The notes beneath the pieces are model-generated. The model ran no database searches. It worked only from the letters and a program-made list of their open reading frames with translations, and was not told the origin of the DNA. Shown one piece after another: positions 1 through 7,414 of a DNA stretch of 64,000 bases (the first letter of the stretch is position 1; every line of letters begins with the position of its first letter). The stretch lies in the NCBI RefSeq assembly GCF_011761355.1, contig NZ_JAASRW010000006.1:248001-312000 (forward strand), written 5' to 3'. A program made the position numbers and the translations under genes. The DNA is from Paenibacillus lupini. GTDB lineage: Bacteria > Bacillota > Bacilli > Paenibacillales > Paenibacillaceae.

Positions 1-1
1 G

Positions 2-1003
2 ACTCTTCTCGCTTTTGGCTCCATGGTCGTATCGGGCTTCTGCCTGTATTTCTCTGCTACCTATTCAACAATGGTGTTGTCTTATTTCTTCATGTATATC
101 GGCAACGGTCTGCTGGAGATAGCACTAGCCATTCTGGCAGCCCAAATCTTCACCCGCAATACCGGTACGATGATGAACCTTGCTCATTTCTTCTATGGGT
201 TAAGCTCAATGGTAGCGCCAATTATGGCGGCTAATCTGATGGGGGTCCAGTTCCTTGGCTCGGAGCTTGGCTGGCGCGGGATGTATTGCCTGATGCTGTC
301 ACTGACGCTGCTTCCGATGATTCCAACGATCTTCGCAAAATCACCAAAGCAGGAAGAAAAACAGGGGGAACGTCTATCGCTGAAGCAATATATACGGGAC
401 AAAGCAGCATGGCTGCTCGTTGGTGTCCTCTCTCTTGGCGTTATATCTGAGCTGTCAATTGGAAGCTGGCTGGTTAACTTTCTGGAGAAAGCCTATGGTT
501 GGAGCAGTGATGCATCGGCTGGCATGCTGTCCGCATTCTTCTTCTGCTTCATGCTTGCGAGGCTTATACTTGGTCCCGTTACAGATAAAATCGGGTATAC
601 GATGTCACTTATCCTATTGTCAGCTTTCTCTGGACTGTGTTCTATAGCAGCCGTTATCGCGGGAGAACCAGGCGCCTTCCTATTTGCCGCAGCTGGCATT
701 GGAATCGCGCCAATCTATCCGACAGTTATGGCATTAATCGCTAGACGGTATTCGAAAGAAACGGATACCGCCATTACGTTCACAGTAACGCTAATGGGAG
801 TTGCTACAGTTGCGGGGAACTACTTAATTGGGCTTATTACAGAACTGTTCAAGGATGGGTTCGCCGATTCGGAACAACCGAAAGCCGGCTTAATTGCTGG
901 TCTTCAAGCGGGGTATTACTTTATCGGCGTATGTGCCCTGCTCTGCTCAATCATGTCTATTGTGCTGTACCGTCATTTGAAAAAACGCGGCGCTTTATTA
1001 TAA
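2..1003 (+). CDS. MFS transporter, 5' end cut by window
   Basis: Integral membrane protein of the major facilitator superfamily, probably importing a sugar or other small solute. The reading frame is open to the window edge, upstream of the first ATG at 23, so the true start lies outside. About 330 residues remain, with roughly nine hydrophobic segments, a charged cytoplasmic loop near residues 105-125 (KSPKQEEKQGE) and an MFS-like RLILGPVTDKIG motif after the loop, typical of the start of the second six-helix half. It ends ARxxxRHLKKRGALL, a basic cytoplasmic tail. The substrate cannot be read from the sequence; similarity to the FucP-like sugar permease group is only an impression. Confidence 0.85.
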   Translation, partial: TLLAFGSMVVSGFCLYFSATYSTMVLSYFFMYIGNGLLEIALAILAAQIFTRNTGTMMNLAHFFYGLSSMVAPIMAANLMGVQFLGSELGWRGMYCLMLSLTLLPMIPTIFAKSPKQEEKQGERLSLKQYIRDKAAWLLVGVLSLGVISELSIGSWLVNFLEKAYGWSSDASAGMLSAFFFCFMLARLILGPVTDKIGYTMSLILLSAFSGLCSIAAVIAGEPGAFLFAAAGIGIAPIYPTVMALIARRYSKETDTAITFTVTLMGVATVAGNYLIGLITELFKDGFADSEQPKAGLIAGLQAGYYFIGVCALLCSIMSIVLYRHLKKRGALL

Positions 1004-1053
1004 AAGAAGGCTGCTCTCTCATCATCAAGATGATCGGAGCAGCCTTCTTTTTC
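1004..1053 (+). terminator. Rho-independent terminator of MFS gene
   Basis: A GC-rich inverted repeat (AAGAAGGCTGCTC and its complement) with a short loop is followed by CTTTTTCT directly after the MFS stop codon. Confidence 0.85.
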
Positions 1054-1163
1054 TATATGCTTAAGAGCAACCACAACCACTAATCGTTGTAACCAACGTA
1101 GTTACAACTAAAACATAAGTCAACAACCGCTCTTTTAGGCTTCTTCATCCCAGAATTAATCTA

Positions 1164-1192
1164 TTGACAAATAAATATTTATGTGTTATAAT
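1164..1192 (+). promoter_or_regulatory. Consensus sigma-A promoter of MBL gene
   Basis: TTGACA at 1164-1169 and TATAAT at 1187-1192 with exactly 17 bp between them. The first in-frame ATG of the downstream frame (1181) lies inside this promoter, so it cannot be the start codon. Confidence 0.85.
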
Positions 1193-1288
1193 ATAATATT
1201 TTACTATTTACATACGCTTGTAATGTCTATAAAATGGTCACATGACCTCGGCCGGGTCCCTTCATTTTGTACGAGGAGTGTGACCAAT

Positions 1289-2038
1289 ATGCTTATTCAG
1301 CAAGGAATTGCTATGCTTTCGATAAGTACCCCTGTAATGGGGAAAATGGATACCGTTCACCCTGTACTTCTATGGGATGAACAATCCGTAGTTCTGCTGG
1401 ACACCGGTTACCCTGCTCAGCTTAAGCAGCTTCAAGCTGCTATAGATGCTGCAGGAGCGGATCGGAGCAAGCTTTCTCATATGATTATTACCCATCAGGA
1501 CATCGATCATATCGGAAATTTACCGGAATTGGTTGAACAGACCTCATCTAAGCCCGAAGTTATGGCGCACCCACTTGAGAAACCATATATACAAGGCGAT
1601 AAAAGGCTCATCCGTTTTACTGATGAAGCGATTGCTAGCATAGACCTTATGCCGGATTCGGTGCCTGAATCATTCCGTAACGGACTAAAGAGACTAATGC
1701 TCCACCCGCCAAAAGCGAACGTCGACCGTGATCTCGCTCACGGCCAGTATCTTTCGTTATGCGGGGGCATCACGGTTATTGATACGCCGGGCCATACACC
1801 TGGACATATCAGCCTTTATCATGAGCCATCCCGGACCTTAATTGCCGGGGATGCACTCATAGTCAAGGATGGCGAGCTGTTTGGAGCTGATCCTGCAACA
1901 ACACTTGATCCAGAAACGGCACAAGCATCTATTACAAAGCTGCTCGACATCGATATTGAGGCCATCATTTGTTATCATGGCGGGTTATTTAATACGAGGG
2001 TTATGGAACGGCTTGCTGAGCTCGCCTCCCATAAATAA
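1289..2038 (+). CDS. Metallo-beta-lactamase-fold hydrolase
   Basis: A 249-residue cytoplasmic hydrolase of the MBL fold; family members cleave esters, thioesters or lactones using a di-metal centre. The start is ATG 1289, preceded by GAGGAG at 1273-1278; the longer frame from 1181 begins within the promoter and is rejected. The metal motif reads H69-x-D71-x-D73-H74 (THQDIDHIG), the variant with Asp in place of the second His. DTPGHTPGHIS supplies the next metal His and AGDAL the bridging Asp. A final His comes from CYHGG. It is a single-gene unit with its own promoter and a terminator. The substrate is unknown. Confidence 0.88.
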   Translation: MLIQQGIAMLSISTPVMGKMDTVHPVLLWDEQSVVLLDTGYPAQLKQLQAAIDAAGADRSKLSHMIITHQDIDHIGNLPELVEQTSSKPEVMAHPLEKPYIQGDKRLIRFTDEAIASIDLMPDSVPESFRNGLKRLMLHPPKANVDRDLAHGQYLSLCGGITVIDTPGHTPGHISLYHEPSRTLIAGDALIVKDGELFGADPATTLDPETAQASITKLLDIDIEAIICYHGGLFNTRVMERLAELASHK

Positions 2039-2078
2039 CAAAAAGGCGAAGCAGAAATTTCTGCTCCGCCTTTTTCCT
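2037..2078. terminator. Bidirectional terminator between convergent genes
   Basis: AAAAGGCGAAGCAG and CTGCTCCGCCTTTTT pair around an AAATTT loop. It has U-runs on both strands and separates the plus-strand MBL gene from the convergent minus-strand ABM gene. Confidence 0.85.
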
Positions 2079-2128
2079 TTTTCGAAAGGAAACCATCTCG
2101 GGGATGGAGAATATTTCCTAATCTATTT

Positions 2129-2434
2129 TTAAAAAGAATATTCTCTTTCTACCTTACAGATTCGCACTTTGTAGCTCTCATACCAAGCTTGCCTGCCTTT
2201 TTCCTGGGCAACCAGATGCTCCTCGTTTTGCTTCCAGCTGCGAATCGCTTCAAGACTCTCCCAATACGAAACGGTTATACCAGAGCCTGCTGCATCACGA
2301 ACGCTTTCCGCATCAATAAATCCAGGCTGCTTCCGGGCGAGTTCATCCATTCGATCAGCCATTTCAGAATATCCGTGATCACCTTCATTCCGTTGGCTTG
2401 TAAAGATGACAGCATAGTACGTTGTTGGTTTCAT
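2129..2434 (-). CDS. Antibiotic biosynthesis monooxygenase-family protein
   Basis: A 101-residue dimeric alpha/beta-barrel protein of the ABM family. Landmarks are YYAVIFTSQR at the first strand, a central GFIDAESVRD segment, then ITVSYWESLEAIRSW and KxxEEHLVAQEKGRQAWYESYKVRI, which is the usual ABM ending. RBS AGGAGAG sits 8 bases before the ATG. Such proteins may be small monooxygenases or isomerase-like; nothing here gives a substrate. It diverges from the TIM-barrel gene with only 39 bp between starts. Confidence 0.85.
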   Translation of the reverse strand: MKPTTYYAVIFTSQRNEGDHGYSEMADRMDELARKQPGFIDAESVRDAAGSGITVSYWESLEAIRSWKQNEEHLVAQEKGRQAWYESYKVRICKVEREYSF

Positions 2435-2473
2435 AACGAATCTCTCCTCATCTTGTAAAGGGGTTACACATTC

Positions 2474-3388
2474 ATGAATCGCTTCCTAATCGGGCAATAC
2501 GGACATTTTGATTACAACAAATTCTATAGAGATTATAAAACAGACTTCTACGGGATAGAAGCTTGTTTATTTCAAGAAGAGCAGGATATTACCAATCTAG
2601 TCCAAGAATCCCACAAGACTGATTACCGGATTGGCATTCATTTTCCGCTTCGGGCTGGTCTATCAAATCTCCGGGATGCTCTATTTCTTGCGCAGGATGA
2701 TACCATCCGATCAGATGCTTATTCGATTGTTGAACAAGAATTGGTTTATATCACTTCACGTATGAAGCCGGACTATATTCTTTTTCATTATCCGAAGCCA
2801 GTCCTTCTTGATAATCGAGTAGATTGGACGAGCTGGCGGTTTGATGACCGGATGGAATTTGAGTATGAAAGTGAATATCCCTTCGAGGAGTTTAAGCAGC
2901 GCAGTGATGTTTTGTTCGAATGGCTTTCTTGGAAGAGTGCGGAGTATGGTTTTACACCTGTTCTGGAGTTTGATGCTTTGAACAGATATATCTATGAACA
3001 AGACTATTTGCAGAAGAAGTTGGAGCAACACAGCGACATTAAGCTATGTTTAGATACGGCGAGGCTTTATCTTCAGGAACAGATTGATCCTCATTTCAAT
3101 GCACTGACAGTGCTTGAGCAATATGCCAAGTATGCCGCAGCAATTCATCTCTCCAATATGCAGATGGTTGACGGAAGCATTACGCAGAGCCGGATGCCTG
3201 TCCTGCCTAATCAGCATCCAAGCGACGGCTGGGCTCCGATTGAGGAGTATTTGCGTATCATTTTTCAAGAGAATCCAGAAGTAAGAATCATGTTCGAGCA
3301 TCGCTCGGAAAAGGTCACCGATGAGCAGCTGGAGCAATGTTATCGCTGGGTGGAGCGCATGATGGAAGAAGCACATTCCAATCACTAG
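2474..3388 (+). CDS. Sugar phosphate isomerase/epimerase-like TIM barrel
   Basis: A 304-residue xylose-isomerase-like TIM barrel. Family members isomerise or epimerise sugars, or act as divalent-metal endonuclease-like enzymes. Strand-end motifs of the fold are visible in order: IGIHFPLR, YILFHYPKP, PVLEFDAL, KLCLDTARL, AAIHLSNM and IMFEHRSE, supplying the Glu, Asp, His and Glu metal-type ligands. AAGGGG precedes the ATG. It shares a very short divergent spacer with the ABM gene, so the two promoters overlap. The exact reaction is not identifiable. Confidence 0.75.
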   Translation: MNRFLIGQYGHFDYNKFYRDYKTDFYGIEACLFQEEQDITNLVQESHKTDYRIGIHFPLRAGLSNLRDALFLAQDDTIRSDAYSIVEQELVYITSRMKPDYILFHYPKPVLLDNRVDWTSWRFDDRMEFEYESEYPFEEFKQRSDVLFEWLSWKSAEYGFTPVLEFDALNRYIYEQDYLQKKLEQHSDIKLCLDTARLYLQEQIDPHFNALTVLEQYAKYAAAIHLSNMQMVDGSITQSRMPVLPNQHPSDGWAPIEEYLRIIFQENPEVRIMFEHRSEKVTDEQLEQCYRWVERMMEEAHSNH

Positions 3389-3491
3389 TGAGGGAAAAAT
3401 CGGAAGGCCATGCTTGCTCCGGCTAGACTGTTGTTCATTTTCAAACAGACCAATAACCGGAGCATGTATGGCGGAGAAATTAGTGGTATGG

Positions 3492-4625
3492 TTATGGCTT
3501 CAATATAACTTTAATGCAATTATCCTCACGATTATTAAAGAGATGATAGCCATGGCTGGCTTCATCCAATGGGAGACTGTGCGTGATAATCGCTTTAGGA
3601 TCAAACTCTCCGTTTACGATTTTCTTGTACAATTCAGGCATATAGTGGAGGGCCGGCGCTTGTCCCATCTTAAGCGTTATATTTCTGGCGAAAAAAGCGC
3701 CTAACGGGAAGGCATTATAATTAGAGCCATAAACACCTGTAATTTGCACGGTCCCGCCTTTACGAACGGCTTTGGTCGAAATCTGGATCGGGCCTAATGT
3801 TCCGCCTTGCAGCTTAAGTTTCTGTTCAATATATTCAAGCGGTGATTTCTTGCCGTCCATTCCGACGCAATCAATGACAACATCTGCACCGCCATGCGTA
3901 ATCTCCTTCAGGTGTTCCCCCATATCATCCTGCTTTGTGAAATCGAAGGTTTCCACCTGACTCATATTTTTGGCATGATGCAGCCGATATTGCAGATAAT
4001 CAACCGCAATAACCCGCTTAGCCCCCTTCATCCAGGCGAACTTCTGCGCCATCAAGCCTACTGGCCCGCAGCCTAGTACAACAACGGTATCGCCTTCCTT
4101 AACGCCGGCATTTTCGACGCTCCAATATGCGGTAGGCAGAACATCGGACAGAAACAACAACGATTCATCCTCCAGTTCGCAGGATGGCGGAATAACAAGC
4201 GGCATTACATTACCAAACGGTACACGAAGGTACTCAGCCTGGCCTCCAGGGTAATTGCCGAACTTCTCGGTATAGCCAAAATAACCGCCTGAATCATAAT
4301 GCGGATTACTGTTATCACATTGACTTTCGAGGTCATGCTTGCAATAGAAGCATTGGCCGCAGGAAACGGTGAAAGGGATGACGACACGGTCCCCTTTTTT
4401 CACTCGAGTCACTTCTGGACCTACCTCTTCCACGATTCCCATCGGCTCATGTCCTATAATATAGCCTTCCGGCAAGGGCATACTCCCTTGATAAAGATGG
4501 AGATCCGAACCGCAAATAGCTGTACTTGTGATGCGAACGATAATATCGTCATTCTTCTCAATTGCAGGATCCTGAACTTCCTTCACTTTAACCGAGTGCG
4601 ATCCTTGATACGTTACGGCTTTCAT
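3492..4625 (-). CDS. Zinc-dependent alcohol dehydrogenase
   Basis: A 377-residue medium-chain NAD-dependent dehydrogenase of the formaldehyde/alcohol dehydrogenase type. The catalytic zinc ligands are the Cys of ICGSDLHL and the His of GHEPMG. The structural zinc loop is CGQCFYCKHDLESQC. The Rossmann motif is VVVLGCGPVGLMAQ and the coenzyme Asp follows in VIAVDYL. The MDGKK...QKLKLQGG insertion resembles the glutathione-independent formaldehyde dehydrogenase branch. The start is ATG 4625 behind AGAGGTG at 4631-4637; the frame is open 13 codons upstream, but MKAVTYQG is the family N-terminus. The substrate, an alcohol or a short aldehyde, is unresolved. Confidence 0.88.
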   Translation of the reverse strand: MKAVTYQGSHSVKVKEVQDPAIEKNDDIIVRITSTAICGSDLHLYQGSMPLPEGYIIGHEPMGIVEEVGPEVTRVKKGDRVVIPFTVSCGQCFYCKHDLESQCDNSNPHYDSGGYFGYTEKFGNYPGGQAEYLRVPFGNVMPLVIPPSCELEDESLLFLSDVLPTAYWSVENAGVKEGDTVVVLGCGPVGLMAQKFAWMKGAKRVIAVDYLQYRLHHAKNMSQVETFDFTKQDDMGEHLKEITHGGADVVIDCVGMDGKKSPLEYIEQKLKLQGGTLGPIQISTKAVRKGGTVQITGVYGSNYNAFPLGAFFARNITLKMGQAPALHYMPELYKKIVNGEFDPKAIITHSLPLDEASHGYHLFNNREDNCIKVILKP

Positions 4626-4691
4626 TGCTACACCTCTACTAATCGGATTATGACATTCTTCCATGAGAAGACACTCTCATATTATGCAAAG

Positions 4692-4733
4692 AAAAAGGGG
4701 AAAGAATTCCTCATTGGAATCTTCCCCTTTTGT
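4692..4733 (-). terminator. Terminator of the 534-aa gene
   Basis: AAAAGGGGAAGATTCC (minus strand) pairs with its imperfect complement and ends in a T-run, just past the stop of the upstream minus-strand gene. Confidence 0.8.
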
Positions 4734-4736
4734 AAC

Positions 4737-6341
4737 TTATTTAGGATTAGCCGAATAAAGTCCGCTCGTCAGCTCAAGGATGTCTTGGCTACTGATTCCC
4801 CTATAGGTGATTGTGCCTTTCTGACTGCCAAGCAGTTCCATCGTGAAGCTTGTCGGATCAAACTGTTCTGCGAGAGAAGATACATTAAGAATCCCAAGTA
4901 ACTTGGCTTCCTCTAGCCCTATCACTTCAACTGCAATTGCTGCAGGTTCCCCATGTAGACGAACCTGATTGTAAGTATCTAATTCCTCGACCGAATAGCG
5001 GCCTTTCAGCAAGATTGAAACATAGCAATTTTGCACCTGACCAAACAAACCCGCTTCTTCCATGATCCATGTCCCTTTTGGAAGGATACCAATGATTTCT
5101 TGATGCGGATTGTCTTCAGGAACAGGAAATACCGTTAAAATTCGATTCTTAACGTACAAGACCTGAGCATATTCGCTTTGATGCCTTGGATCGCCATCTC
5201 TGTAACCCTCTCCTGGATGGAAAAAGGTCAGCTGGTTGACGCTATTATCCGCCGTTACCGGGAAAGATACCAGCCACCGAATTTGCTCATTATCAAACTC
5301 CTTAACCCGCTCCCATATCCCACCGGATGCAAAATCCTTCGTCACGTAAACATAGGAATGAAGAGGGATTTCTTCACCGGTATCAATCTTCACAATTTGT
5401 TTATGGACTTCAGAAGGCTCTTGGCGCTGCAACGCCCGTTGGCGGGCCGCTTCCGGCGCCGGATAACAGAAGAAGCCTGCATATTCCGTACGAGGCATAT
5501 CCTCACCTAGTGGAAAATCGCCAAATTGCACATAATCATGCAGCACGTTACGATCAGCCGGCGCATCATGCGGCCATACGCGGGAATGTGCTCCTACCCA
5601 TGCGCCTTTCAGATAGAACAATGATCTTTCATTCCATAGGTAGTCGAGAAGTTCCGCAAGATGCTGCTTTAAGCTGTTATCGCTAGTTAGCTCCCATGCA
5701 CAAGTGAATGCCTGAACCCAATGCCAGAACCATGGCAAAGCACCGTATTCTGGCATGCCTTGTGTTGTTACCCTCACTATCGTTTTCTGCAGGGAATTAA
5801 TGCCATCCTCAAGCAGCTCCCGATCTTCGTAACGCTGTCCGAATATGATTTTGGCTGCCGTGTATTTCGCCTCATGATGATTAAACATTTGCAGCGGTTT
5901 CCGGAAAAAGCCTCCCAGATAAATATGCCGCAGCGCTGTCTCGAACGCTTCTCTTAACTCAGGACTTAATTCTCTCTCATAACGGTTGTAGAAATAAGCC
6001 ATAAGGCTCCCCATCAGCTCGACAGGAAGCTCATGTGGACGCGCCTGCTCAGGTGATGGATTCAAATTCAGCGGAAAATGGCCGTACAAAGGCAGGTCCG
6101 GATCATTTTGCTGAAGCTGAAGCACTTTGGCGAGTACGCTTTCTGCTTTCTTTTTCGCATCAGCAGGGTCATGAAGGATTGCTGGTGATTCTACTGCCGC
6201 AGCAAATAAATAAGAAGCATAATAATAGTTATCCCGGATATCATTATGAAACCATAACCCGCTGCCTAGCAAAGGCTGATTCTGCGCTTTCAGAGCGACC
6301 GCCTTAACGATCTCCGCTTGGCGCTGCTGTTGTCCATTCAT
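4737..6341 (-). CDS. Unidentified 534-aa protein, possibly alpha/alpha-toroid
   Basis: I do not recognise this family. It has no signal peptide or membrane segment, so it is probably cytoplasmic. The first ~290 residues are helical and rich in aromatics (LWFHNDIRDNYYYAS, MFNHHEAKYTAAK, PEYGALPWFWHWVQAF). They resemble the alpha/alpha-toroid of glycan lyases and unsaturated glycosidases. The C-terminal half looks beta-rich (SYVYVTKDFASGGIWER, LTFFHPGEGYRDGD), as in heparinase-type lyases. The gene diverges from a DeoR regulator of the sugar-metabolism type, which fits a carbohydrate role. That function is inference. The start is ATG 6341. Confidence 0.6.
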   Translation of the reverse strand: MNGQQQRQAEIVKAVALKAQNQPLLGSGLWFHNDIRDNYYYASYLFAAAVESPAILHDPADAKKKAESVLAKVLQLQQNDPDLPLYGHFPLNLNPSPEQARPHELPVELMGSLMAYFYNRYERELSPELREAFETALRHIYLGGFFRKPLQMFNHHEAKYTAAKIIFGQRYEDRELLEDGINSLQKTIVRVTTQGMPEYGALPWFWHWVQAFTCAWELTSDNSLKQHLAELLDYLWNERSLFYLKGAWVGAHSRVWPHDAPADRNVLHDYVQFGDFPLGEDMPRTEYAGFFCYPAPEAARQRALQRQEPSEVHKQIVKIDTGEEIPLHSYVYVTKDFASGGIWERVKEFDNEQIRWLVSFPVTADNSVNQLTFFHPGEGYRDGDPRHQSEYAQVLYVKNRILTVFPVPEDNPHQEIIGILPKGTWIMEEAGLFGQVQNCYVSILLKGRYSVEELDTYNQVRLHGEPAAIAVEVIGLEEAKLLGILNVSSLAEQFDPTSFTMELLGSQKGTITYRGISSQDILELTSGLYSANPK

Positions 6342-6370
6342 AGGAATGCTCCTCTCTATCGATCCATAAA

Positions 6371-6433
6371 GTTCATTTGTGTTTATTTTAGTTCATATAA
6401 TAGAATTAATCATTATGTATTTTGTATATGAAC
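6371..6433. promoter_or_regulatory. GTTCAT repeats, candidate DeoR operator
   Basis: In the divergent spacer, GTTCAT occurs at 6371 and 6391 and inverted at 6428-6433. GTTCATATA (6391-6399) and TATATGAAC (6425-6433) form a perfect 9-bp inverted pair. The location between the DeoR gene and the gene it diverges from makes them candidate operators; there is no direct proof. Confidence 0.4.
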
Positions 6434-6545
6434 CTATTTAAACCTACTAAATAGGGTATACCTAATAGAAGGACGATCCATCTGGACGTTTCAAAAGGAC
6501 AAGCGTTAAAATAATAGCAATACCTATAGAACGGATGAACAATAA

Positions 6546-7298
6546 ATGAACCATTTACGCCGATATGAGAGCATTATGGAGGTTCTGCTTACGCAGAAGG
6601 AAGTAACTGTTGCCGAGCTTAGCGAACGACTTAACGTAACCGGTAAAACGATCCGCGAGGATTTGACGAAGCTGGAGGAGCAAGGTTTGGTGAAACGAGT
6701 ACATGGCGGTGCGGTGCTGGCCAACAGTGATCAGTTCGGTATCCTTCCAGTGAAGGAACCTCTCGTGAAGCATTCCGATGAGAAGACCGAAATAGCCGAG
6801 ACGGCTATGAAGTTCATTAAGAGTAACGATATTATCGCTCTGGACGGCGGAAGCACAACACTTGAGATCGCAAAACGGCTTGATTCCATTCCAGTGACAG
6901 TCATTACAAACGATGTGTACATTATCAGCGAGCTGGCTGCAAAAGAAAACGTTCGGCTCGTTGTCCCCGGCGGCTACCGCGTACGTAATGTGCTTGCCGG
7001 TCCAGAAGCAGTCGCTTACGTCCGCAGCCTGAACATCAACAAAGCATTTATTTCCGCCACCGGCGTTCATCTCGAATATGGCTTATCCGTCTACACCGGC
7101 GACCTGATCGACTTCAAGCAAGCACTAATGGCTACCGCCCGCGAATGCTACGGCGTCGCCGACCATCACAAGTTCGGCCATAGCGCGCTGCGTACATTCG
7201 CCCAGCTGTCAGAGCTGACTGCGCTGATTACCGACAAGGGGCTAACAGAAGAAACCGCAGCTGCCTTCCGCGGGGCTGGAGTTCGGGTGGAGAAGTAG
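6546..7298 (+). CDS. DeoR-family transcriptional regulator
   Basis: A 250-residue repressor-type regulator. Residues ~5-50 are the DeoR winged helix-turn-helix (VTVAELSERLNVTGKTIREDLTKLEEQGLVKRVHGGAV, abbreviated here by its ends). Residues ~75-235 are the DeoRC sensor domain, with IALDGGSTTLEIAK, ITNDVYI, VVPGGYR and FISATGVH, which usually bind a phosphorylated sugar. It diverges from the unidentified 534-aa gene, its probable target. The ribosome site is weak, but the start matches the family. Confidence 0.92.
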   Translation: MNHLRRYESIMEVLLTQKEVTVAELSERLNVTGKTIREDLTKLEEQGLVKRVHGGAVLANSDQFGILPVKEPLVKHSDEKTEIAETAMKFIKSNDIIALDGGSTTLEIAKRLDSIPVTVITNDVYIISELAAKENVRLVVPGGYRVRNVLAGPEAVAYVRSLNINKAFISATGVHLEYGLSVYTGDLIDFKQALMATARECYGVADHHKFGHSALRTFAQLSELTALITDKGLTEETAAAFRGAGVRVEK

Positions 7299-7354
7299 CT
7301 CCCTAGTGCAATAAAAGAAAAAACGACTTATCTCTCCCTTAATTTTCCTCAAAA

Positions 7355-7398
7355 TAGAGCAGCCCGTCATCAGATAGATGACGGGCTGACCCTTTTGT
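7355..7398 (-). terminator. Terminator of glycan operon
   Basis: CAGCCCGTCAT (7360-7370) and ATGACGGGCTG (7378-7388) form a perfect 11-bp stem. It lies past the stop of the minus-strand GxGYxYP gene and also faces the end of the DeoR gene. Confidence 0.75.
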
Positions 7399-7414
7399 TG
7401 CTGCTTGGAAGCTG

